A DNA stretch of 64,000 bases from Microbacterium thalassium. Lineage in GTDB: Bacteria > Actinomycetota > Actinomycetes > Actinomycetales > Microbacteriaceae. Shown here piece after piece: positions 8,469 to 14,918 of this stretch. The notes under the pieces are model-generated. The model was not told the DNA's origin, did not search any database, and saw nothing but the letters and a program-made list of their open reading frames with translations. The translations under genes and the position numbers were made by a program. Each line of letters starts with the position of its first letter. The stretch's first letter is position 1. The DNA lies in assembly GCF_014208045.1 (NCBI RefSeq), contig NZ_JACHML010000001.1:62001-126000 (forward strand), written 5' to 3'.

Positions 8469-8617
8469 GCCGTGTGGTGCCCATCCCGGACGACGACCTT
8501 GCGTTCGCCGAAGGTCGTGGTGATCTCCACGGTACCGCGGACCGCTTCGACATAGGCACGGAGCGCAGCCAGCCCCGACCGGTCCATTCCACCAACCGGG
8601 ACCTTCGGCACTCCCAT
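8462..8617 (-). CDS. small protein resembling the C-terminal tail of an XRE-type antitoxin
   Basis: A 51-residue reading frame starting at ATG 8617 just after an in-frame TGA. The segment LRAYVEAVRGTVEITTTFGE resembles the region after the helix-turn-helix in HigA/XRE-type antitoxins (YV.ALGG.l.v...FG). The stop codon lies inside the second TTACGC arm box. It may be a truncated regulator whose 5' half was lost, or a short chance frame. The 220-bp stretch between the att arm and the alkylsulfatase holds nothing else. Confidence 0.35.
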   Translation of the reverse strand: MGVPKVPVGGMDRSGLAALRAYVEAVRGTVEITTTFGERKVVVRDGHHTAA

Positions 8618-8690
8618 GACTCACGCGACGACTCATACGGTGGTGCCCGGGGTCGGTACACGCCCCAGGAGATGAAGGGACGTGGTCATC

Positions 8691-10487
8691 ATGGGTGCTG
8701 ACTTCGCAGACCGGACCGACTTCGACAACGCGGAGCGGGGGTTCGTCGCGCGGCTGGAACCGGGGCAGATCCTAGGTGAGGGTGGCCGGGTCGTGTACGA
8801 CGCGGATGCCTACACGAGTGCGACGGCGGGCGAGTGCCCCGGCACCGTGAACCCGAGCTTCTGGCGGCAGAGTCAGCTCACCGCGATCCAGGGCCTGTTC
8901 GAGGTGACCGACGGCATCTACCAGATCCGCGGCATCGAACTGTCGAACATGAGCATCGTGGAAGGCGACACCGGTGTCATCATCATCGACCCCGCTGTGT
9001 CGGCCGAGGTCGCCAAGGCCGGGTTGGAGCTGTACCGGAGCCAGCGGGGCGACCGCCCGGTGACCGGGGTGATCTTCACCCACAGCCACGTCGACCACTT
9101 CGGCGGTGTGCTTGGCGTCGTGGACGCCGACACCGATGTCCCCGTGATCGCGCCCGAGGGGTTCCTCGAGCACGCCGTATCCGAGAACGTGTACGCGGGC
9201 ACCGCCATGATGCGCCGGAGCGTTTACCACACCGGCGCGGCGTTGGAGGTGAGCCCGATCGGCACCCTTGGGGTGGGCCTCGGGCCCGGGACCTCGCTGG
9301 GCACGATCGGGCTGATCGCCCCGACGCTGGACATCACGCACACCGGCCAGGAAGAGACCGTCGACGGCATCCGGATCGTGTTCCAGATCACTCCCAACAC
9401 CGAGGCGCCGGCGGAGATGAACTTTCTCTTCCCTGACAAGCGGGCGCTGTGCATGGCCGAGAACACCACCCACACGCTGCACAACCTCTACACGCTGCGC
9501 GGCGCGCAGGTTCGCGACGCACGAGCATGGTCCCGCTACATCGCCGAGGCCATCGACCTGTTCGCCGCCGACAGCGACGTGCTGTTCGCCTCACATCACT
9601 GGCCGACCTGGGGCACCGAAGCGATCACGACCTTCCTCACCCAGCAGCGCGACCTCTACGGATACCTGCACGACCAGACGCTCCGGATGATCAACGAGGG
9701 ATACGTCGGCAGCGAGATCGCCGAGATGATCCAGGTTCCGCCCGCACTGGACGCGGCCTGGAACACACATGGCTACTACGGCTCCGTGTCGCACGACGTC
9801 AAGGCGATCTACCAGCGCTACATCGGCTGGTACGACGGCAACCCCGCCCACCTCTGGCAGCACCCGCCGCAGGCCGCGGCCGAACGCTACGTGGACGTGA
9901 TCGGCGGAGTCGACGCCACCGTCGCCGCCGCGAAGAAGTACGCGGATGCCGGTGACCTGCGCTTCGCCGCCGAACTCGGCAGCCACGCCGTGTTCGCCGA
10001 CCCCGACCACCAGGGCGCCCGGGGACTGCTCGCCGATGTGTTCACGAAGCTCGGCTACGGGTCCGAGTGCGGCACGTGGCGCAACAACTACCTCGTCGGA
10101 GCCGCCGAACTGCTCGCTCCGCCCAAGAAGACCGCCTGGTCCCCCGGAGGGATGGCCGCGGCGCTCACGATCACCCAGCTGTTCGATTCCATCGCCATCC
10201 GCATCAACGGCCCCCGCGCCTGGGACGCGAAGGCATCGATCCGCTGGGAGTTCACCGACACCGGCGAGACCTACCGGATGGAGTTGTCGAACGGCGTGCT
10301 GGTCCACCACCTGACCGACCGCAAGGATCCCGCGGACCTCGCGATCACCCTCACCAAGCCCCAGCTGGTGGCGCTGCTCGGTGGCAGCACTGACGACATC
10401 ACATTCGACGGCGATCCGACCGCGTTGCAGACCCTCATGTCGTTCGTCGACTCACCGAGCCCGAACTTCTCGATCGTCACGCCGTAG
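8691..10487 (+). CDS. SdsA-type alkylsulfatase, metallo-beta-lactamase fold
   Basis: A 598-residue enzyme expected to hydrolyse primary alkyl sulfates such as dodecyl sulfate. H131-S-H-V-D-H136 is the dinuclear zinc motif, AENTTHTLHN (about 255-264) is the signature of the alkylsulfatase branch, and SHHWPTWG carries a further ligand. The middle is the helical dimerisation domain and the last ~120 residues form the SCP2-like domain that binds the alkyl chain. No signal peptide is seen, so it is probably cytosolic, unlike secreted Pseudomonas SdsA1. ATG 8691 is preferred (AAGGGA upstream); GTG 8682 is possible. It is the sole sizeable cargo of module 2. Confidence 0.9.
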   Translation: MGADFADRTDFDNAERGFVARLEPGQILGEGGRVVYDADAYTSATAGECPGTVNPSFWRQSQLTAIQGLFEVTDGIYQIRGIELSNMSIVEGDTGVIIIDPAVSAEVAKAGLELYRSQRGDRPVTGVIFTHSHVDHFGGVLGVVDADTDVPVIAPEGFLEHAVSENVYAGTAMMRRSVYHTGAALEVSPIGTLGVGLGPGTSLGTIGLIAPTLDITHTGQEETVDGIRIVFQITPNTEAPAEMNFLFPDKRALCMAENTTHTLHNLYTLRGAQVRDARAWSRYIAEAIDLFAADSDVLFASHHWPTWGTEAITTFLTQQRDLYGYLHDQTLRMINEGYVGSEIAEMIQVPPALDAAWNTHGYYGSVSHDVKAIYQRYIGWYDGNPAHLWQHPPQAAAERYVDVIGGVDATVAAAKKYADAGDLRFAAELGSHAVFADPDHQGARGLLADVFTKLGYGSECGTWRNNYLVGAAELLAPPKKTAWSPGGMAAALTITQLFDSIAIRINGPRAWDAKASIRWEFTDTGETYRMELSNGVLVHHLTDRKDPADLAITLTKPQLVALLGGSTDDITFDGDPTALQTLMSFVDSPSPNFSIVTP

Positions 10488-10554
10488 TCCGGAGCCCGGA
10501 GGCAGGGCCCTGCCAGAAGCGCCGCCCACAACGCGCGCAGGTGGCATGATCCGG

Positions 10555-10781
10555 GGGGAGACTATCCCCCAGTCTCGTGGCCTTGAAACCCGCGGAAGCA
10601 CGGGGCTCGATCGGCCTCGCCTGAAGCTCTGCACGCAGTTTGCGTAAAGAATTCGTACGCGATTCTTACGCAATTCGACCTTCTCAGCGGACTAAACGTG
10701 CTCTGATCGGGGCTTTTTATGGCGGAGACGGAGGGATTTGAACCCTCGGTCCCCTTGCGAGGACTCCACCTTAGCAGGGTG
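10555..10781. repeat. attachment site C (left arm plus 60-bp tRNA copy)
   Basis: The left arm (10555-10721) is homologous to that of site B but has one extra 11-bp TTACGC unit: GCGTAA 10642-10647, GTACGC 10655-10660, TTACGC 10666-10671. The core 10722-10781 is identical over 60 bp to 14730-14789, that is, the 3' two thirds of tRNA-Ser(GCT) up to the anticodon stem. The identity ends abruptly at 10782, which marks the distal end of module 3. No intact gene lies in 10782-11017. Confidence 0.8.
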
Positions 10782-11017
10782 AAAGGGGCCAAATCGGGCC
10801 AGCCGGCCCGCTGGCCCGCGCTTCCGCGAGATCCCGCGGAATTCACTGCTGATCAGGCAGTTTTGGGGCCACTGACTGCCGCTCGTGACGCACACTATGC
10901 ACGGGAGCCTCGCCGTGATCGGCGTTCACGGGATGCTCGGGGACCCCTGGGGGACCCCTGGCCCGGCCGGAGAGGGTTTGGTCGTGGACCGCGTCCGTCG
11001 ACCAGAAGGGAAGCACC

Positions 11018-11335
11018 TTAGTCTCCGGTCCGGTCCTTCCAATATCCGGGCAACCGGTTCGTGTGCGCGTACGCGACTACGCGAATCCGCTCCCCCGACA
11101 CGTAGTACACGATCCGATAGTGAAACGTCTCGACGCGATGGCTGCGCAGATCCGGCCGCCCTTCCCAGCCGTCCACCCGCGGCCATGCGTCGGGGTCGTC
11201 CGTGATCTCGCGCAGTGCGACTTCGAACCGGTCGACGAGTTCGTCACCGAGTCAGGCGTGCTGCCGCTCGTAGTACGCGATCGCGTCGATGTACTCCGCG
11301 CGAGCCGCCCGGTGATCCTCGACCCACAACGTCAC
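11018..11335 (-). pseudogene. ParE/RelE-family toxin, interrupted by an in-frame stop
   Basis: From GTG 11335 the frame reads a plasmid-stabilisation toxin of about 105 codons: AEYIDAIAYYERQHA near the N-terminus, RFEVALREITDDP, then the conserved C-terminal strands HYRIVYYVSGERIRVVAYAH. A TGA at 11252-11254 lies where the family has Gly in the G-L-G-D motif (A-TGA-L-G-D-E-L), so a single GGA-to-TGA change would explain it. The start overlaps the antitoxin stop (GTGA), the normal layout of such operons. Non-functional unless read through. Confidence 0.7.
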
Positions 11336-11475
11336 TCGCTGCCACGCGCGGGCAGCGTCCGCGCCATCGCGACCGCCTGAGCGTGGCTCACAAGCGCAAC
11401 CGCGCCACCCTCCAGCTCCTCCACACGCCGCCGCAGCTCAACATCCCACGCGGCATCGACGGACGCCAGGCGTCG
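11332..11475 (-). pseudogene. antitoxin remnant (addiction-module component), 5' truncated
   Basis: 48 codons ending at 11332 read WDVELRRRVEELEGGAVALV, close to the C-terminal half of small antitoxins (W..E...R..EL..G....V) that pair with RelE/ParE toxins. The frame is closed upstream by the TGA of the preceding membrane-protein gene and has no start codon, so the DNA-binding N-terminus has been lost. Together with the broken toxin it marks a dead toxin-antitoxin operon inside module 3. Confidence 0.55.
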
Positions 11476-11940
11476 TCACCGCGAAGACGACCACCGGATC
11501 GCTGCGGCGAGCGCAAGCACCAGCGCCAGGGTGTAGCCAACCACCAGGAATGCACTCGGAATGAGAAACGCCCCGGGGTGAGGACTCGAAACCTCAGCGA
11601 GGGCGAAACTCATCACTCCCCAGGTTCCGGTCCATGCGATCCACGATACGGCGACGCACCACAATCCCGCACGATGGGGAAAGCGGATCGCTCCGCGAAC
11701 GGCCACCACGGTCACGCCTACCGAAGAACCGACCACAACTGCGCCTGCTAGGAGCGAGTATAGATCGAGCCTTGCGAGCTGAGACTCGTCCATCATCGCT
11801 CGGATATCGGAAATGCTGAGTCCGAAAGCATTCGGGACGTGCAAGTAGAGCGACCAAGCCAGGACGCCAGAGCCAATCCAGGCAACAGCCAGCCATGGAA
11901 ACACCCATCCAGCAATTCTGGTTGACTGTTCATCGCTCAC
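11476..11940 (-). CDS. small four-helix membrane protein of unknown function
   Basis: About 154 residues from GTG 11940, with four hydrophobic segments (WVFPWLAVAWIGSGVLAWSL, a second around SLLAGAVVVGSSVGVTVVAV, then two in the C-terminal half). No family is recognised. The GTG lies 1 nt after the TAG of the fragment upstream, which suggests translational coupling with that broken gene; an ATG 39 nt further upstream is the alternative. Its C-terminus abuts the antitoxin remnant, so this end may be a deletion junction and the protein could be a fusion or truncated. Confidence 0.5.
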   Translation of the reverse strand: MSDEQSTRIAGWVFPWLAVAWIGSGVLAWSLYLHVPNAFGLSISDIRAMMDESQLARLDLYSLLAGAVVVGSSVGVTVVAVRGAIRFPHRAGLWCVAVSWIAWTGTWGVMSFALAEVSSPHPGAFLIPSAFLVVGYTLALVLALAAAIRWSSSR

Positions 11941-11941
11941 T

Positions 11942-12078
11942 CTATTGGCCCCCCCAATTGCACGCGCCCGCAAAGCCATCGCGGCCGATCGCGGGCAACG
12001 CGACCTGCGGCTTCGCCCAGTAGGGATTGCTCCCGCGATCGAACTCCAAGTCGAACGATCCGTCGCCGAACGTTAGTT
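11942..12078 (-). pseudogene. C-terminal fragment of a gene cut off by the IS3 element
   Basis: A frame open from the IS edge reads LQLTFGDGSFDLEFDRG and ends with GFAGACNWGGQ before TAG 11942. GC-rich third positions suggest a genuine former gene. The missing 5' part may be the minus-strand frame at 13342-13559 on the other side of the IS, but no target duplication proves that the two were contiguous. No family recognised. Confidence 0.4.
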
Positions 12079-12118
12079 GGAGCCTGACCCGGTTTCCCGG
12101 ACGGTGCTTGTGTGTTGA

Positions 12119-12943
12119 TCATGCCGCGATCTCGGCAGCGGTGTGAAGGGCTTCGTAGTCGGCAGGGCTGAGATCACCGAGCGACGTATGCCGGCGGCGA
12201 GAGTTGTAGAAGCCCTCGATCCACTCGAACATCGCCGACGCGAGCTGCGCCCTCGACTCCCAGACCGCGCGGTCCAGCAGCTCGCGTTGCATGGTCGACC
12301 AGAACGACTCGATGAGCGCGTTGTCGACGCTGGACGCGACCCTGCCCATCGAGCCGAGGAGCCCGGCCTGGCGGAGTCGGTGCCCGAAGAGCCAGCTGGT
12401 GTATTGCGCTCCCCGGTCGGCGTGAACGACCGTGCCGGGTTCGGGTCGGCGTCGCCAGCGGGCCATCTCGAGCGCGTCGACGACGATCTCCGCGGTGACC
12501 CGATCCGAGATCGACCACCCTACGATCCGCCGCGAGTACGCGTCGATCACCGCCGCGCAGTAGACCCATCCGTCACGGGCGCGGTGCTGTGTGATGTCGC
12601 AGAACCACAACCGGTTCGGGGCGTCAGCGGTGAACTGCCGCTTCACGAGGTCCTCGTGAGTGGCGGTGTCCGGTCTCCAACCGCGTCTCTTGCGGTGATG
12701 CGAGACGCCCACCAGGCCGTCCAGCCGCATCAGCCGAGCAACACGTTTGCGGCTGACGTGGACGCCGAGGCCGAGGCGCAACTCCGCGAGCACCCGCGGT
12801 GCCCCGTAGGTCTCTCGGGAGTCGGCGTGGATGCGTCGGATCGTGGTCAGCAGCGCTGCGTCCGCGACCGCACGTGCCGACGGCGCCCGGCTCGCCCACT
12901 CGTAGTAGCCGGAGGTGGAGACGTGGAGGAACCGGCAGGCCAC
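12119..12943 (-). CDS. IS3-family transposase OrfB (DDE integrase domain)
   Basis: A 274-residue part starting at GTG 12943; the frame continues upstream to the slippery site near 13000 and is probably made as an OrfAB fusion. The HTH_21-like region (STSGYYEW) is followed by the rve core: D in WFCDITQ, D in VHADRGAQYTS and E in ALIESFW form the DDE triad, spaced as in IS3 transposases. It catalyses circle formation and insertion. The catalytic residues are all present, so the element may be active. Confidence 0.9.
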   Translation of the reverse strand: MACRFLHVSTSGYYEWASRAPSARAVADAALLTTIRRIHADSRETYGAPRVLAELRLGLGVHVSRKRVARLMRLDGLVGVSHHRKRRGWRPDTATHEDLVKRQFTADAPNRLWFCDITQHRARDGWVYCAAVIDAYSRRIVGWSISDRVTAEIVVDALEMARWRRRPEPGTVVHADRGAQYTSWLFGHRLRQAGLLGSMGRVASSVDNALIESFWSTMQRELLDRAVWESRAQLASAMFEWIEGFYNSRRRHTSLGDLSPADYEALHTAAEIAA

Positions 12944-12990
12944 CGCGACGGGGATCCCGTCGGCGGCGAGCTCCTGGACCAGCCGGAACC

Positions 12991-13302
12991 CTATTTTGGG
13001 AGCACGTTCTCCCTGGCGAAGTACGCCGACGCGCGCTTGAGGATCTCGTTCTCCATCTCCAGCACCCGCAGCCGGCGCCGCAACTCGACAAGTTCCCTAC
13101 GCTCATCGGTGGTCAGGCCGGACTTCGCGCCGCTGTCGATCGCGTCCCGGTTCATCCAGTTCCGCAATGTGGTCTCGCTGATCCCGAGATCACGAGCCGT
13201 CCTCGCGACCGGCTCACCTTGCGCAACCAGATCCAGGGCTCGACGCCGGAACTCCGGCGAATGTGGTGCGGGCATCTCACGGACTCCTTCCGAGACGATC
13301 AT
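12991..13302 (-). CDS. IS3-family transposase OrfA (helix-turn-helix)
   Basis: 103 residues. EFRRRALDLV followed by ARDLGISETTLRNW is the HTH_Tnp_1 domain that binds the terminal repeats, and a leucine zipper follows (LRRRLRVLEMENEIL). The frame ends at TAG immediately after CCCAAAA (positions 13000 down to 12994), a canonical X-XXY-YYZ slippery heptamer. A -1 shift there continues into OrfB (KIGFRLVQEL). Confidence 0.88.
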   Translation of the reverse strand: MIVSEGVREMPAPHSPEFRRRALDLVAQGEPVARTARDLGISETTLRNWMNRDAIDSGAKSGLTTDERRELVELRRRLRVLEMENEILKRASAYFARENVLPK

Positions 13303-13341
13303 CGCCTCAACTCAGGTGTCCGGGAAAGCGGGTCAGGCTCC

Positions 13342-13559
13342 CCCGGACCACGCAGCGGATCCCCATCCGGGAAGACCCCCCGCACCTGACCAACATCAAC
13401 CCGGTACCGGGACGTGAACGCCGACACCGGCACACCAGCACCCAAGCCCACAGCCACATCCGTCTGCGTCGTCAGCTTCGCCGGCCCCGACGCCGGCAGC
13501 AGCGACTCCGCACCCTCGTCGAGCAGCCTCGAGAAGTCACCCTCCGGAAGCGTGACCAC
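13342..13559 (-). pseudogene. gene fragment on the other side of the IS3 element
   Basis: A minus-strand frame from about GTG 13559 reads LPEGDFSRLLDEGAESLLP then TDVAVGLGAGVPVSAFTSRY and runs into the IS end. The codon pattern looks coding. The family is not recognised. It overlaps the damaged 5' region of the integrase on the opposite strand, implying a junction near 13590. It may be the 5' part of the gene whose tail is 11942-12078. Confidence 0.35.
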
Positions 13560-13592
13560 CTCCCCATCGGAAACCGCCGACTCGATCGCGGG

Positions 13593-14690
13593 CGGACCTC
13601 CTACAAGGCGCGCGTGAAGTCAGGTCGTGAGCTCATCGCCACCCGCGCGTTCGATACGCGGCGCGAAGCGGAGGCGTGGGAACGAGACCAGAAGCATCGG
13701 ATCGAGACAGGGAAGCCGCTGCCCCCGAAACGGACATTCACGCTCGGCAACCTCGTCGAGATGTTCCTCGAGGCGCGCGCGAGCGGGAACCCTCACACGG
13801 TCGACACCGATCGACACAACATCGCTGCCCTTCCCAAGGCACTGCTCAAGCGCTCGCTGGCAACGATTCACTCCGAGGACATTCGCGGGCACCTCATCAC
13901 GCAACTTCGGAGGAAGGCCCCGTCCACCGTCGCACGCGAGAAGACGACTCTGAGCGCGCTCTTCACCTATGCGGCAGAACTCGGCCTGTTGCACCAGGCA
14001 CACCCGGTCCGGACGATGAAGAAGATCGCGGAACTCAGCGCGACGACCCAGCGCGCGATCAGCCCGAAGGACGTTCCCACTCCTGCGCGTCTGGCCGCGG
14101 CGATCGAAGCCGTCCGAGACAAACGTCCCGACATCGCGGACGTGTTCGAGTTCATGTCCCTCACTGGCATCCGATGGGGTGAAGCGCGCGCGCTACGTGT
14201 CAACTCGATATCCCGGCTACCGTTTCCGCAGCTCATCGTCGATCGATCCCATTCGGACCGCTACGACGAGAAGAACCCCAAGTCGTGGCGAGGCAAGCGA
14301 ACGCTCCCGCTCTCACCACGAGCGCGCGAGATCTTCGAGAAGTACGCGGCGCGCAAGCACCCCGACGACTACCTGTTCACCAACAAGCTGGGCGAGCAGC
14401 TCAGCGTCGGCGTCGTACGAAAGTTTCCGCTCGGCTTCGAACGGCACAACCTGCGCCACTACGCCGCGTCGACATGGCTACGCCTGGGCACGCCGGTCAA
14501 CGAAGTCGCCGAGTATCTGGGCGACGAGGCGCGCACCGTCCTCGCTGTCTACGCCCACGTTCTGGGCGAAGATCAGCGGCGCGATCACGCCGAGAGATTG
14601 GCCCGCGCAGAGGGTCAGATTTCAGCGGGGGACCCCTGGGGGACCCCGGACCCGAATCTGGGGCCGTCCACGAGCAACATGATCTTCTGA
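13593..14690 (+). CDS. tyrosine site-specific integrase, probably 5' truncated
   Basis: About 365 residues of a phage or ICE-type integrase: an arm-binding AP2-like start (SYKARVKSGRELIATRAFD), a SAM-like core-binding domain, and a catalytic domain with R in TGIRWGEARALR, K in WRGKRTLPL, HNLRHYAAS (H-x-x-R) and the nucleophile Y in VLAVYAHV. The usual LGH is LGD here. The frame is open upstream into unrelated DNA and the IS, with no ribosome site; GTG 13614 is the first internal start. About ten N-terminal residues appear to be lost. It lies 40 bp from the tRNA-Ser(GCT) 3' end, the classical position for the integrase that uses this site. Confidence 0.75.
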   Translation, partial: RTSYKARVKSGRELIATRAFDTRREAEAWERDQKHRIETGKPLPPKRTFTLGNLVEMFLEARASGNPHTVDTDRHNIAALPKALLKRSLATIHSEDIRGHLITQLRRKAPSTVAREKTTLSALFTYAAELGLLHQAHPVRTMKKIAELSATTQRAISPKDVPTPARLAAAIEAVRDKRPDIADVFEFMSLTGIRWGEARALRVNSISRLPFPQLIVDRSHSDRYDEKNPKSWRGKRTLPLSPRAREIFEKYAARKHPDDYLFTNKLGEQLSVGVVRKFPLGFERHNLRHYAASTWLRLGTPVNEVAEYLGDEARTVLAVYAHVLGEDQRRDHAERLARAEGQISAGDPWGTPDPNLGPSTSNMIF

Positions 14691-14704
14691 GTCAAACGCG
14701 AAAA

Positions 14705-14722
14705 CCCCCGGTTTACCGGGGG
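14705..14722. terminator. terminator between integrase and tRNA-Ser(GCT)
   Basis: CCCCCGG-TTTA-CCGGGGG with A4 before and T5 after; it works in both directions, for the plus-strand integrase and the minus-strand tRNA. Confidence 0.85.
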
Positions 14723-14730
14723 TTTTTCTG

Positions 14731-14819
14731 CGGAGACGGAGGGATTTGAACCCTCGGTCCCCTTGCGAGGACTCCACCTTAGCAGGGTGGTGCACTAGGC
14801 CTGACTATGCGACGTCTCC
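14731..14819 (-). tRNA. tRNA-Ser(GCT)
   Basis: 89-nt type II tRNA. The acceptor stem GGAGACG pairs with CGTCTCC; the anticodon arm CCACC-CTGCTAA-GGTGG gives anticodon GCT; a long variable arm and the T-arm GGGTTCAAATCCC follow. CCA is not encoded. Its 3' part is repeated at 10722 (60 bp) and partly at 3117 and 8322, making it the integration target of the island. Confidence 0.95.
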
Positions 14820-14869
14820 AGGTGTTCGCAGGCCGAAGCCGCAGAACACACCAGGCAATCATAGCCGCT

Positions 14870-14907
14870 CGCGGGGCGAGCGCCGAACCGGCGGCGCTCG
14901 CCCCGCG
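14870..14907. terminator. terminator of the MFS gene
   Basis: A perfect 16-bp stem (CGCGGGGCGAGCGCCG and its complement) with a 6-nt loop, just downstream of the MFS stop and upstream of the tRNA. Confidence 0.75.
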
Positions 14908-14918
14908 ATAGCGAGCGG

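Larger units (their letters stand above)
8322..10721. mobile_element. island module 2: integrase-free element carrying an alkylsulfatase
   Basis: A 2.4-kb unit between sites B and C with the same end structure as module 1, but the cargo gene is on the opposite strand. Content: a 51-codon minus-strand reading frame right at the arm and one alkylsulfatase gene. No recombinase or excisionase is visible. Its tRNA-proximal end (site C) retains a longer match to tRNA-Ser, consistent with insertion after module 1 and before module 3. Confidence 0.7.
12079..13341 (-). mobile_element. IS3-family insertion sequence
   Basis: About 1.26 kb with 24-bp terminal inverted repeats matching at 23 positions: the left end is 12079-12102 (GGAGCCTGACCCG...), and the inverted right end is 13318-13341. 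It encodes OrfA and OrfB of the IS3 family in the usual -1 frameshift arrangement. If the ends are taken at TGA, the element is 12085-13335. No direct target repeat is visible beside either end, so adjacent DNA may have been rearranged. Confidence 0.85.
10722..14789. mobile_element. island module 3: integrase module next to tRNA-Ser(GCT)
   Basis: About 4.1 kb between two identical 60-bp copies of the tRNA 3' part. Contents: a decayed ParDE/RelBE-like pair, a small membrane protein, fragments of another gene flanking an IS3-family element, and a tyrosine integrase whose 3' end is 40 bp from the tRNA. It has neither the TTACGC boxes nor the short core of modules 1 and 2, so its integrase probably has a different specificity. 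The 5' damage to the integrase suggests that the module is now immobile. Confidence 0.75.
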
